Below are positions 24,141 to 32,922 of a stretch of DNA of 53,359 nucleotides, piece by piece (position 1 is the first letter of the stretch; each line of letters starts with the position of its first letter). Origin of the DNA: VGRW01 sp031396695 (GTDB lineage Bacteria > Myxococcota_A > UBA9160 > SZUA-336). The position numbers were made by a program, and so were the translations under genes. A model generated the notes under the pieces. That model saw only the letters and a program-made list of their open reading frames with translations, was not told the origin of the DNA and did no database searches. The stretch spans positions 1-53,359 of the forward strand of contig JANNLG010000031.1 in assembly GCA_031396695.1 (NCBI GenBank), given 5' to 3'.

Positions 24141-25106
24141 CTACACCAGACGGAGATTTCGGCGAATTCGGGCAAGCGGCTCGTCGGTGGCGGGCACGAA
24201 TTCGCGACCGGTGATGCACTCGAAGGTCTCGATGTAGCGACGCGCCGCTTCGCAGCGAACCGCGTCGGGCAGCGTCGGTGGAGCGCCTTCTCCGCGGTAG
24301 CCCTGCTCGACGAGCCAGCGCCGCACGTACTCCTTGTCGAGCGACTTCGGATCGTCTCCGCGCGCGAACGCTTCGGCATAGCCGTCGGCGTACCAATAGC
24401 GCGAGGAGTCGGGCGTGTGAATTTCGTCGATCACGACGATTTCGCCGTCGGCGCCGAGGCCCATCTCGTACTTGGTGTCGACGAGGATCAAGCCGCGCGT
24501 CGCGGCCCACGCCTGACCGGCCGCGAACAGCCGCGCCGCGATGCGCGCCGCTCCATCGTAGTGCAGCTCCGAGATCACGCCGGATTCGAGCAGCTCCTCG
24601 CGCGAGGTCAGCTCGTCGTGCGCGCCGTGCTCGGCCTTCGTCGTCGGCGTCAGCAGCGGCTCGGGCAGGCGCTCGTGCTTGCGCATGCCGTCGGGCAGGC
24701 GGTGGCCGCAATACAGCCGCTCACCCGCATCGTACGCGCGCCAGATCGAGGTGCTCGAGACGCCGGTCAGGTAGCCGCGGTAGACGAACTCGACGGGCAG
24801 CGGCCGACACTCGCGCGCGACGGTCACGCACGGGTCGGGCACCGCGAGCACGTGATTGGGCGCGACCGAGGCCGTCTTCTCGAACCAGAAGGCGGCGATC
24901 TCGTTCAGCACCTGGCCTTTGAAAGGGATCGTACCGACGACCACGTCGAAACAGCTGATCCGGTCGCTCGCCACCAGGGTCCGCCGGTCGGCCGCCACAT
25001 AGCAATCGCGCACCTTGCCCTCGACCCGCGCGCCCAGGCCGTGAAAGTCGGTGCGGCCCAGGGTGCGCGTGCACTGGTCGCGAAGCACGATCGGATCGAT
25101 TCCCAT
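24141..25106 (-). CDS. purC: Phosphoribosylaminoimidazole-succinocarboxamide synthase (SAICAR synthase)
   Basis: This ATP-dependent ligase of purine synthesis joins CAIR with aspartate. From ATG 25106 (GGAGGG 9 nt upstream) it is 321 aa, the longer form found in many GC-rich bacteria and yeast. Visible family parts are GKVRDCY, SDRISCFDVV, KGQVLNEIAAFWFE, VEFVYRGYLTG, DTKYEMG and EIHTPDSSRYW. An alternative ATG at 25115 overlaps the stop of the upstream ATP-grasp gene. The two genes form a minus-strand operon. Confidence 0.95.
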   Translation of the reverse strand: MGIDPIVLRDQCTRTLGRTDFHGLGARVEGKVRDCYVAADRRTLVASDRISCFDVVVGTIPFKGQVLNEIAAFWFEKTASVAPNHVLAVPDPCVTVARECRPLPVEFVYRGYLTGVSSTSIWRAYDAGERLYCGHRLPDGMRKHERLPEPLLTPTTKAEHGAHDELTSREELLESGVISELHYDGAARIAARLFAAGQAWAATRGLILVDTKYEMGLGADGEIVVIDEIHTPDSSRYWYADGYAEAFARGDDPKSLDKEYVRRWLVEQGYRGEGAPPTLPDAVRCEAARRYIETFECITGREFVPATDEPLARIRRNLRLV

Positions 25107-25111
25107 GCCCT

Positions 25112-26062
25112 TCATCCCTCCAGCGCGCTGAAGCGGCGCTCCACCGCGTCGAGCACGAGTCCCTCGAGCACGACGCCATCGAGGCGGTTGATCTCCTGGA
25201 TTCCCGTCGGGCTGGTGACGTTCACCTCGGTGAGCCAATGCCCGATCACGTCGATGCCCGCGAACACGATGCCGAACTCGCGCAAGCTCGGCCCGATGCG
25301 CGCGCAGATCTCGCGGTCGCGCTCGGTCACGGCTGCCTTCACCGCCGTGCCCCCGACATGGAAGTTCGCGCGCGTCTCCCAGTGTAGCGGCCGGCGCAGC
25401 ACCGCGCCGACCGGCTCGCCCTCGACCACGATGATGCGCTTGTCGCCGTCGCGCACTTCGGGCACGTAGGCTTGGGCGATCTGATAGGTGGTACCGTGCT
25501 GCGTGCCGAGCTCGAGGATGGTCTGCACATTGCGGTCCTCGGCTGTCAGGTGGAAGACACCCTCGCCACCGCAGCCGTCGAGCGGCTTGATGATCATCTC
25601 GCCGCCGAGCTTGCGCCGGAACTCGAGCAGCTCGGGAATGCTGCGGCTGACCAGACTCTCGGGACACAGATCGGGGAAGCGCAGGATGAACAGCTTCTCG
25701 GTCACTTCCCGCAGGCCGCGCGGCGCGTTCACGACCAGCGTCGTCGGCGGCACCAAATCGAGCAGGTGCGTGACGAAGAAGTAGTTCAGGTCGTAGGGCG
25801 GATCCTTGCGCATCCAGACCACGTCGAACTCGGCCAGCTCGCCCGCGCCCTGCGCCGCGAGCTCGAACCACTCGCGGCCAGCGCGCACGCGCGTCTCGTG
25901 CCAGCGAGCCTGCGCACGACCGCGCGGCCCGACGGACAGATCCGACACGCCACAGGTCGCTAGCGCGTGACCGCGACGCGCAGCTTCGCGCATGAAAACG
26001 ACGCTGGTGTCGGCGTCGGGGTTCAAACCGGGCACCGGATCGACGATAAAGAGGTGCCGCAT
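25112..26062 (-). CDS. gshB: Glutathione synthetase-like ATP-grasp ligase
   Basis: This 316-aa protein has the N-terminal prokaryotic glutathione-synthetase domain followed by an ATP-grasp domain. Diagnostic parts are VWMRKDPPYDLNY (about residues 98-110), IIKPLDGCGGEGVF, and the late WLTEVNVTSPTGIQEI with metal-binding residues. It would join gamma-glutamylcysteine and glycine. No gshA is in the window. It is first in the operon with purC and is divergent from the PBP1A gene. TAGCAT ends 7 nt before ATG 26062, so the mRNA may be leaderless. Confidence 0.9.
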   Translation of the reverse strand: MRHLFIVDPVPGLNPDADTSVVFMREAARRGHALATCGVSDLSVGPRGRAQARWHETRVRAGREWFELAAQGAGELAEFDVVWMRKDPPYDLNYFFVTHLLDLVPPTTLVVNAPRGLREVTEKLFILRFPDLCPESLVSRSIPELLEFRRKLGGEMIIKPLDGCGGEGVFHLTAEDRNVQTILELGTQHGTTYQIAQAYVPEVRDGDKRIIVVEGEPVGAVLRRPLHWETRANFHVGGTAVKAAVTERDREICARIGPSLREFGIVFAGIDVIGHWLTEVNVTSPTGIQEINRLDGVVLEGLVLDAVERRFSALEG

Positions 26063-26069
26063 GCGGCCG

Positions 26070-26099
26070 ATGCTACGGTCGCCTGTCGCGCACTGTCAA
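26070..26099 (-). promoter_or_regulatory. Predicted promoter of gshB-purC
   Basis: On the minus strand a perfect TTGACA (26094-26099) is followed after 18 bp by TAGCAT (26070-26075), which ends 7 nt before the start codon. No SD is present, so a leaderless mRNA is likely. The -35 shares TTGACAGTGCGCG with the nuo promoter. Confidence 0.6.
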
Positions 26100-26158
26100 A
26101 GGCGCAGGCTCTGGGGTAGGCTCGGCCGCGCGTCGCGACCGCTGGTTCTTGACGAGGA

Positions 26159-28648
26159 ATGCGCTTGAGACGCCTTGCAAAGCTCGCCCTGGCTCTCGGC
26201 ATTCTCGCGGTGCTCGCGCTCGCCGGCGGTGCGGTCGCGTTCTGGGTATTGATCCTGCGCGACCTGCCCGAGATCAAGAGCCTGCGCGACTACCGGCCGA
26301 ATCTGATCACGCGCGTGCTCGACGTGGACGGCAACGAGATCGCCAGCTTCGCCACCGAGCGGCGCATCATCATCCCGATCGAAGAGGTCCCGCGAGCCGT
26401 CGTCGACGCGTTCGTCGCGGCCGAGGACGGCGAGTTCTACGAGCACCAGGGGCTCGACTACGCCGGCATCCTGCGCGCCGCGTTCACCAACGTGGTGCAG
26501 GGCCGCAAGGCGCAGGGTGCGAGCACGATCACGCAGCAGGTCGCCAAGACGTTCCTGCTCAGCTCCGAGCGCAGCTACACGCGCAAGCTCAAGGACATGG
26601 TGCTGGCGCGGCGCATCGAGCAGTCGCTCTCGAAGAACGACATCCTGTACCTGTACCTGAACCAGATCTACTTCGGTGCCGGCGCGTACGGCCTCGAAGC
26701 CGCCGCGCAGACCTACTTCGGGAAGTCCGCGCGCGACTTGCAGGTGCACGAGGCGGCCGTGATCGCGGGACTCGTGCCGCGCCCCGCCGAGTGGAATCCG
26801 CACGTCGACCCCGAGACGGCGCGCAGGAAGCAGCAGCTCGTCCTACACCGGATGGTGGAGAAGGAATTCCGTCCGCAGGCCGACGCCGACAACTGGTCGG
26901 CGCAGCCGCTCGTGTACGTGCAGGCGTCCTGGCAGGAACGCCAGTCGGCCTCGGCGTTCTTCGTCGAAGAAGTGCGCCGCTACCTGATGGCCCACTTCGG
27001 CGGCGAAGAGGTGCTGACCGGCGGGCTGACCGTGCACACCACGCTCGACGTCGACGACCAAGTCTACGCCTGGCACGCGGTCCGCAAGGGCCTGCGTGAG
27101 CACGACCGGCGCATGGGCTTTCGCGGGCCGATCCGGAACGTGCCGAAGGCGGAGACCGAGGCGGTGCTCGCGGAGCTCGGCGCGGGCAACACCGCGATCG
27201 TGCCCGCCGAGGAGCCGCTCTACCGCGGACTCGTGATCGACGTCGACGACGCCAAGCAGCTCGTCACGCTCGCGCTCGGGCCCGACGAGCGCACCACGCT
27301 CGGAATCGCCGAGCTCGGCTGGGCTGGAGAGCCGAACCCCGCGCGCGACGGCATCGCCGCGCGCGTGTCGCGCGTCGGACAGGCGCTGCACGTGGGCGAC
27401 CTGGTCTTCCTCGAAGACGTCACGCCCCCGGGCAAGGCGCGCGAGTTCGTGCTCTATCAGCGCCCGCAGGCCGAAGGGGCGCTCGTCGCCGTCGACCTCG
27501 AGAAGGCGCAGCTGCGTGCGATCGTCGGCGGCTACAGCTTCGCGCAGAGCGAGTTCAACCGCGCGTTGCAGTCGCGCCGCCAGCCGGGCTCCGCGTTCAA
27601 GCCGATCGTGTACGCGGCCGCGCTCGCGCGCGGCTACACGCCGGCCACGATCGTGCAGGACACCGCAATCGTCTACGAGGACTACTCGCGCGGCTTCGCC
27701 TGGAAGCCCGAGAACTACTCCGAGGACTTCCTCGGCCCGATCACGCTGCGCACGGCGCTCGCGAAGTCGCGCAACGCCGCGACCATCCGCATCCTGTCCG
27801 ACATCGGCATCGCGCCGGTGCGCGACATGGCGCGCGCGCTCGGCATCGAGTCGAAGATGGAGATGAACCTCGGGCTCGCGCTCGGCAACAGCGAAGTGAC
27901 GCTCGCGGAGCTCGTGCGCGCGTACACGCCGTTCGCGACCGGCGGCAAACGGATCGACCCGATCTTCATCCTCGAGGTGCGCGACCGCAGCGGCCGCGTG
28001 ATTGCGAAGGACGTGCCGCTGCTCGCGAGCCTGGCGAGCATGGTCACGCCGCCCGTCGGTCAGGGCAGCGAGGAGAGCCTGGCCGGCGCGGCCAACGCCG
28101 ACGAGGTCGAGCAGATCATGGAGAAGCTGCGCCGGGAGGCCGAGGCGAAACAGGGTGACGGTCTCCCCACCGACTTCCAGCTCGATCCGGTCGACGCGTA
28201 CCTGATGACCGACATGCTGCGCGCGGTCGTGACCGAGGGCACGGGCGGACGCGCCAAGGATCTCGGCCGCCCGGTCGCGGGCAAGACCGGCACGACCAAC
28301 GACCTGCGCGACGCCTGGTTCATCGGCTACACGCCCGAGATCGCGGCCGGTGTTTGGATCGGCTTCGACAACGCGCGCAATCTGGGCGCGAACGAGACGG
28401 GCGGCCGATCTTCGGCGCCGATCTTCGTCGACTACCTGAAGCATTCGCTGCGCGATCGTCCGCTGCAGGACTTCGCGGTGCCCGAGGGCGTGGTGTTCGC
28501 ACGCATCGATCGCGCGACCGGCTTGCTCGCCGCGCCCGGCAGCGAGAACGCATTGTTCATGCCATTTCGCGAGGGCTCGGCTCCGCTCGAGGTCAGCCCC
28601 GCGGCCGACTCGCCCGGCGGCGCCGGGCGTCCGCTGCGCGTCGACTGA
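26159..28648 (+). CDS. Penicillin-binding protein 1A, bifunctional peptidoglycan synthase
   Basis: This 829-aa class A PBP has one N-terminal transmembrane anchor (about residues 10-32). The GT51 glycosyltransferase domain carries the catalytic Glu in AAEDGEFYEHQG and the QGASTITQQVAK motif. A middle OB-like region follows. The transpeptidase has SAFK (S478) in RQPGSAFKP, SRN and KTGTTND. It polymerises and cross-links cell wall in the periplasm. A TTG at 26165 would be better spaced from GAGGA than the ATG, so the first two residues are uncertain. TAGGCT at 26117 may be its -10. Confidence 0.95.
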   Translation: MRLRRLAKLALALGILAVLALAGGAVAFWVLILRDLPEIKSLRDYRPNLITRVLDVDGNEIASFATERRIIIPIEEVPRAVVDAFVAAEDGEFYEHQGLDYAGILRAAFTNVVQGRKAQGASTITQQVAKTFLLSSERSYTRKLKDMVLARRIEQSLSKNDILYLYLNQIYFGAGAYGLEAAAQTYFGKSARDLQVHEAAVIAGLVPRPAEWNPHVDPETARRKQQLVLHRMVEKEFRPQADADNWSAQPLVYVQASWQERQSASAFFVEEVRRYLMAHFGGEEVLTGGLTVHTTLDVDDQVYAWHAVRKGLREHDRRMGFRGPIRNVPKAETEAVLAELGAGNTAIVPAEEPLYRGLVIDVDDAKQLVTLALGPDERTTLGIAELGWAGEPNPARDGIAARVSRVGQALHVGDLVFLEDVTPPGKAREFVLYQRPQAEGALVAVDLEKAQLRAIVGGYSFAQSEFNRALQSRRQPGSAFKPIVYAAALARGYTPATIVQDTAIVYEDYSRGFAWKPENYSEDFLGPITLRTALAKSRNAATIRILSDIGIAPVRDMARALGIESKMEMNLGLALGNSEVTLAELVRAYTPFATGGKRIDPIFILEVRDRSGRVIAKDVPLLASLASMVTPPVGQGSEESLAGAANADEVEQIMEKLRREAEAKQGDGLPTDFQLDPVDAYLMTDMLRAVVTEGTGGRAKDLGRPVAGKTGTTNDLRDAWFIGYTPEIAAGVWIGFDNARNLGANETGGRSSAPIFVDYLKHSLRDRPLQDFAVPEGVVFARIDRATGLLAAPGSENALFMPFREGSAPLEVSPAADSPGGAGRPLRVD

Positions 28649-28676
28649 CGGTGGCGAGGCCGAGCGCGCGCACGCG

Positions 28677-30248
28677 ATGACGCGCCGGATCCTGATCGTC
28701 GGCGGCGGGCACAACGGGCTGGTCTGCGCGGCGTATCTGGCACGCGCGGGACTCGCCGTCACGCTGCTCGAACGGCGCGAGCTGCTCGGCGGCGCGTGCG
28801 TGACCGAGTCGCTCTGGCCGGGCTACCGCGTGTCGCGCGCGGCGTACGTGCTGTCGCTGTTGCGGCCGGCGATCGCGCGCGAACTCGAGCTCGAGCGCCA
28901 CGGGCTGCGACTCCTGCCGCGCTCGCCCGCATCGATCACGCCGCTTCCCGACGGCCGCTCGCTCGTGCTCGGAGCGGGCGCGGCGCACGACGTCGCGGAG
29001 ATCGCGCGCTTCTCGAAACGCGATGCCGAGCACTGGCCCGAATTCGAGCGCGCGCTCGAGCGCGTGGCCGCGGCGGTCGAGCCGCTGCTCGACGACGCAC
29101 CACCTTCGCTCGCGGGCTTCGCGCCGCGAAACCTCGCGCGCTGGGCGCGGCTCGCTCGCGCCGGCCTGCGTCTGGGTCGGGACATCCCTGAGACGCTGCG
29201 GCTCCTGGTCGGCCCGGCGCGCGCGCTGCTCGAGGAGCACTTCGAGTCCGAACCGCTGCGTGCGACGCTCGCGACCGACGCGATCATCGGCGCGTTCGCT
29301 TCGCCCGCGACGCCGGGAACCGGCTACGTGCTGTTCCACCACGTGATGGGAACGCTCGGGGGACAGCGTGGCGTGTGGGCCTACGTCGAGGGTGGAATGG
29401 GCCGGCTGTCGGACGCGCTGGCCGCAGCCGCGCGCGAGGCGGGCGCGGAGCTGCGCACGGACTCCGAGGTCGCGGCCATCCACTGTCGAGACGGTCGCGT
29501 GCGCGGCGTGTCGCTCGCGAGCGGCGAGACGCTCGACGCGGAGATCGTCGTCTCGGGCATGGACCTCGCGCGCACCGCAACGCTCGTCGACGACGCGACG
29601 CTTGCCGCCGAATTTCCGCGCGCCGATCAGCGCAGCCCGGTCGTGAAGTTGAACCTCGCGCTCGGCGCTCTGCCGCGCTTCCGCGTGCGCGATCGCGAGT
29701 CGCTCCCGCTCGGCGGCACGATCCACATCGGCCCGGTCGACCTGGACGGAATCGAGCGCGCGTTCGGCGACGCGGCGGCCGGTCGCGTCTCGGAGCTGCC
29801 GGTGGTGGAGCTGACGCTCCCATCGGTGCTCGATCCGACGCTCGCGCCGCCCGGCAAACACGTCGCCTCGATCTTCGCGCAGTACGCGCCGGTGCTCGCA
29901 GCCGACGACGCGCGCTGGCCGAGCCTGCGCGACGAGATGTGCGCGCGCGTGCTCGGCGCGATCGAGTCGCTCGCGCCCGGCTTCACGGCCTCGATCGAAC
30001 AGGTCGAGGTGCTCGCCGCGCCCGACCTCGAGCGCGTGTTCGGTCTCACCGGCGGCAACATCTTCCACGGCGCGATGACGCCGGATCGGCTCCTGTTCCT
30101 GCGGCCGAGCGCGCGGCTCGCGCCGTACCGCACCGCCGTCGACGGACTCTGGCTTTGCGGCGCGGCGACACATCCCGGTGGCGGTGTAATGGGCGCCTGC
30201 GGTCGCAACGCGGCGCGCGAGATCCTGCGTACGGTCCGCGCCCGCTAG
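28677..30248 (+). CDS. CrtI/PYROXD2-like FAD-dependent oxidoreductase
   Basis: This 523-aa flavoprotein of the phytoene-desaturase superfamily shows GGGHNGLVCAAYLARAG (about residues 9-25) and the following ERRELLGGACVTE for FAD binding. A C-terminal FAD-contact segment GLWLCGAATHPGGGVMGACGRNAA is also present. Relatives are often annotated NAD(P)/FAD-dependent oxidoreductase, and no carotenoid genes are nearby. It follows the PBP gene by 28 nt without an SD, and its last four bases (CTAG) overlap the stop of the convergent M20 gene. Confidence 0.88.
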   Translation: MTRRILIVGGGHNGLVCAAYLARAGLAVTLLERRELLGGACVTESLWPGYRVSRAAYVLSLLRPAIARELELERHGLRLLPRSPASITPLPDGRSLVLGAGAAHDVAEIARFSKRDAEHWPEFERALERVAAAVEPLLDDAPPSLAGFAPRNLARWARLARAGLRLGRDIPETLRLLVGPARALLEEHFESEPLRATLATDAIIGAFASPATPGTGYVLFHHVMGTLGGQRGVWAYVEGGMGRLSDALAAAAREAGAELRTDSEVAAIHCRDGRVRGVSLASGETLDAEIVVSGMDLARTATLVDDATLAAEFPRADQRSPVVKLNLALGALPRFRVRDRESLPLGGTIHIGPVDLDGIERAFGDAAAGRVSELPVVELTLPSVLDPTLAPPGKHVASIFAQYAPVLAADDARWPSLRDEMCARVLGAIESLAPGFTASIEQVEVLAAPDLERVFGLTGGNIFHGAMTPDRLLFLRPSARLAPYRTAVDGLWLCGAATHPGGGVMGACGRNAAREILRTVRAR

Positions 30249-31432
30249 CTCGAGCTCGTACCGCTCGCCGCGAACGCGCGCTCGACCTCGGCGCGCAGTG
30301 CCGCGTCGCAGAAGTAGTCGAGCGCGGTCATGGCCAGCGCCTTCGCGCCGTCGAGCACGGCGCGATCGCCCGCTTCGGAGCCAGCCCACTTCGTGAACTC
30401 CGCGTTGTGGATCGCCACGTGCGGCGGCGCGACCGCGATCATCGGATGGATCGAGGGCACGCGGTGGCTGACGTTGCCCATGTCGGTGCTACCCTGCATG
30501 CCCGGCGGGAGCTTGTCGTAGGGAAAGAACGTGCGGCCGAGCGACTCGGCGTTGGCCTGATAGCGGCGCGCGAGCGGCCAGGACGTGTTCAGGTCGAGGT
30601 AGTCGACGTCGCCCCAGACGAGCTCGAGCGTGGCGCCGGTGGCCTCGGCGCCGGCGCGGAAGCAGCCCTCGACTCTCGGCTTCAGCTCCGCGAGCTGCGG
30701 CGCGTTCGCCGCGCGCGCGTAGAAGCGGCCGGCCGCGCGCTCGGGCACGATGTTCGGCGCCTGACCGCCGTCGGTGATGATGCCGTGCAGCCGCTCCGTC
30801 GGACGGATGTGCTGGCGCAGCGCGGCGATCGCCTGGTACGCGATCACCAGCGCATCGAGCGCGTTCACGCCGCGCTCGGGCATGGCGGACGCGTGCGCGG
30901 CTACACCGCGATAGGTCACCTCGAGCTCGGCGATCGCGATGCACGGCATGGTCGCCAGGTCGACACCCGACGGGTGCACCATCAGCGCCGCGTCCACACC
31001 GTCGAACGCGCCCTTGCGCGCCATCAGCTCCTTGCCGCCGCCGCGTTCCTCGGCGGGCGTGCCGAGCCAGCGCACGCGGCCCGGCAGGCGCGCGCCGAGC
31101 GCCGCGAGCCCGAGCGCCGCACCGAGCGCCGTCGTCGCGATGATGTTGTGCCCGCACGCATGGCCGATGCCCGGCAGTGCGTCGTACTCGGAGAGCAGCG
31201 CGACCGTCGGTCCCGAGGCTCCGAAATCCGCCGCGATCGCGGTCTCGAGGCCGTACGCGCCGAGCTTCGCCGCGAGGCCGCGCTTGCGGGCGGCATCGGC
31301 CAGCAAGCGCGACGCGCGAACCTCTTCGAAGGCGAGCTCGGGATGCGCGTGGATCTCGTGCGAGACCGCCACGATCTCGGTCCCGAGCGCATCGATGGCG
31401 TCACAGACCTCTTGCTTCAGCGTCTTCAGCAT
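30245..31432 (-). CDS. M20 family amidohydrolase (PM20D2/AbgB-like)
   Basis: This 395-aa dinuclear-zinc amidohydrolase has metal and catalytic residues in HAHPELAFEE, GIGHACGHN and TPAEERGGGKEL, then a dimerisation domain (GVAAHASAMPERGVNALD) and a C-terminal HN motif in AIHNAEFT. Members cleave N-acyl or dipeptide bonds, for example aminobenzoyl-glutamate or beta-alanyl dipeptides. The substrate here is unknown. Start ATG 31432 has TATACT exactly 6 nt upstream and no SD, supporting a leaderless mRNA. Confidence 0.88.
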   Translation of the reverse strand: MLKTLKQEVCDAIDALGTEIVAVSHEIHAHPELAFEEVRASRLLADAARKRGLAAKLGAYGLETAIAADFGASGPTVALLSEYDALPGIGHACGHNIIATTALGAALGLAALGARLPGRVRWLGTPAEERGGGKELMARKGAFDGVDAALMVHPSGVDLATMPCIAIAELEVTYRGVAAHASAMPERGVNALDALVIAYQAIAALRQHIRPTERLHGIITDGGQAPNIVPERAAGRFYARAANAPQLAELKPRVEGCFRAGAEATGATLELVWGDVDYLDLNTSWPLARRYQANAESLGRTFFPYDKLPPGMQGSTDMGNVSHRVPSIHPMIAVAPPHVAIHNAEFTKWAGSEAGDRAVLDGAKALAMTALDYFCDAALRAEVERAFAASGTSSS

Positions 31433-31438
31433 CCGCCC

Positions 31439-31444
31439 AGTATA
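31439..31444 (-). promoter_or_regulatory. Putative -10 box of the M20 gene, leaderless
   Basis: TATACT on the minus strand lies 6 nt before ATG 31432 in the short gap after the methyltransferase gene. No SD is visible. Confidence 0.5.
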
Positions 31445-31459
31445 CGCCCGCATCCGTCG

Positions 31460-32230
31460 CTACAGGCGCACGCCCTCGACGAGCGCGATCGGCATCGTGA
31501 AGTCGTAGCCCGTCGCCTCGGACAGCTCGAGCGCCTCGCGCACCTCGCGCGGCGCCGCGTCGAGCAGCGAGCGGATGCCCTCCGCCATCGTCCGCGCGGT
31601 GCCGATGCGCGTGAGCCACGGCTCGAACTCGATGCGCAGCTTCCACCGCGTGACCAACGTGGCTTCGAGCCCGGCGTCGGTGAACATGCCCAGCCACTGC
31701 GAAGCGCTGTGGTCGCGCACGTGCGAGGGGTCGCGCAGGACTTCGATCGCGTTCAGGTACGTGTCCTGCACGCCGTCGTCGAGCGCAATCGAATCGACCA
31801 ACAAGTAGCGGCCACCGCTGCGCAGAACCCGAGCCGCCTCGCGCGTCGCGCGCGCCGGATCGGCGTAGTGATGCGCGCACAGGCGCGAGGTCACGACGTC
31901 GAACGCACCGTCCGGGAACGGCAGCGCCTCCGCGCGACCGTGCTCGAAGGCGACGTTCGCGAGCCCGCGCTGCTTCGCGAGCCGCGCCGACTCGTCGAGC
32001 ATCTCCTGGGTCATGTCGAGCGCAACGACCTCGGCGACCAGCGGCGCGAAAGCCAGTGCGGTGTGGCCCGCGCCGCAGCCGACGTCGAGTACGCGCTCGC
32101 GGCCGCTGAGCGACGCGCGCGTGAGCATCGCGTCCAGGTTCGGACCGCCCGCGTGCACGGGGCTCACCGCGTAGTTCGAAGCCGCTGCGCCGAACTGCTG
32201 CCTGATAGACTCGCCGAGATCCAGGCTCAT
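31460..32230 (-). CDS. Class I SAM-dependent methyltransferase (UbiE/COQ5-like)
   Basis: A 256-aa enzyme. Motif I VLDVGCGAGHTA (about residues 47-58) binds S-adenosylmethionine; an acidic ALDM turn and the EALPFPDGAFDVVTSR block follow, as in UbiE-type enzymes. The substrate is not apparent. It starts at ATG 32230 with GGAGG 5 nt upstream and is divergent from a MarR gene, whose product probably controls it through the operator-like repeats between them. Confidence 0.9.
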   Translation of the reverse strand: MSLDLGESIRQQFGAAASNYAVSPVHAGGPNLDAMLTRASLSGRERVLDVGCGAGHTALAFAPLVAEVVALDMTQEMLDESARLAKQRGLANVAFEHGRAEALPFPDGAFDVVTSRLCAHHYADPARATREAARVLRSGGRYLLVDSIALDDGVQDTYLNAIEVLRDPSHVRDHSASQWLGMFTDAGLEATLVTRWKLRIEFEPWLTRIGTARTMAEGIRSLLDAAPREVREALELSEATGYDFTMPIALVEGVRL

Positions 32231-32244
32231 AATTGCCTCCAGGT

Positions 32245-32267
32245 GATAGTTGACTATGGTAAATATC
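32245..32267. promoter_or_regulatory. Operator-like inverted repeats between methyltransferase and MarR genes
   Basis: ATAGT-TG-ACTAT (32246-32257) is nested in a wider imperfect palindrome GATAGTT-N9-AAATATC (32245-32267), in an AT-rich island of only 41 bp between divergent starts. Size and symmetry fit a MarR dimer site. Confidence 0.5.
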
Positions 32268-32271
32268 TGAG

Positions 32272-32793
32272 ATGGGAAAGAAAGACAAGACCGATGCGCC
32301 GCTGCGCGAGGCGCTCGCAGCTCTGCAGCGCCTGTCCGACGCTTTCGCTCGGCGGCGCGGCCAGCTCGCGCGCGGCGCGGAGCTGACCGAGGCGCAGTGG
32401 CGGGTGCTCGAGCAGATCGCGGCGGAGGACTTCATGCCCTCTCTGTTCGCGCGCAGGCAGGAGCAGACGCCGGCCGCGATCTCGAAGCTGATCCGTCAGC
32501 TGCTCGACCGCGGGCTGGTCGAGGTTTCGATCTCGGCGGGCGACGCGCGCCAGCGCGACTACGCGCTGACCGCACGCGGCCGGCAGACGATGGAGCTGGT
32601 CCGGCAGGACCGGCAGCGCGCCGTCGACCGCGTCTGGTCCGGGCTCGACGCGCGGGCGCTGCGGACATTCGCGCGCTTCGCGGCGGACCTGGCCGAGCGC
32701 ATGGAAGCGCACGAGCAAGCAGAAAAGAGAAGAAAAGGCGAAACAGCCGGACAACAAAAAACCCGCCGCAGCGGGTCTGTCGTTCGAACGTGA
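32272..32793 (+). CDS. MarR family transcriptional regulator
   Basis: A 173-aa winged-helix regulator. The central HTH and wing are LTEAQWRVLEQIA, ...QTPAAISKLIRQLLDRGLVEV and GDARQRDYALTARG. It is divergent from the methyltransferase with operator-like repeats between the starts. The C-terminal 20 residues are Lys/Arg/Gln-rich, and their codons overlap a hairpin plus A-run that serves as a terminator for the opposite strand. The ligand is unknown. Confidence 0.88.
   Translation: MGKKDKTDAPLREALAALQRLSDAFARRRGQLARGAELTEAQWRVLEQIAAEDFMPSLFARRQEQTPAAISKLIRQLLDRGLVEVSISAGDARQRDYALTARGRQTMELVRQDRQRAVDRVWSGLDARALRTFARFAADLAERMEAHEQAEKRRKGETAGQQKTRRSGSVVRT
32756..32776 (-). terminator. Intrinsic terminator of the histidine phosphatase gene, inside the marR 3' end
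   Basis: Stem ACCCGC (32761-32766) pairs with GCGGGT (32771-32776) around a 4-nt loop. On the minus strand it is followed by TTTTTTGTTGT. It lies about 150 bp past the stop of the convergent gene at 32923. The 130 bp between the two genes hold no other feature that I can support. Confidence 0.65.
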
Positions 32794-32922
32794 GGCGGAG
32801 CTTCCCACGGAACGAGCATCGGAGTCAAGCACTATTTTTCGATTTCACGCGATCTCGTGATTCGGCATTCCAACCCCGAGATTGCCTCGCAAAACTTGGA
32901 GTTTCGGGCCTCGAAGTGCCGG

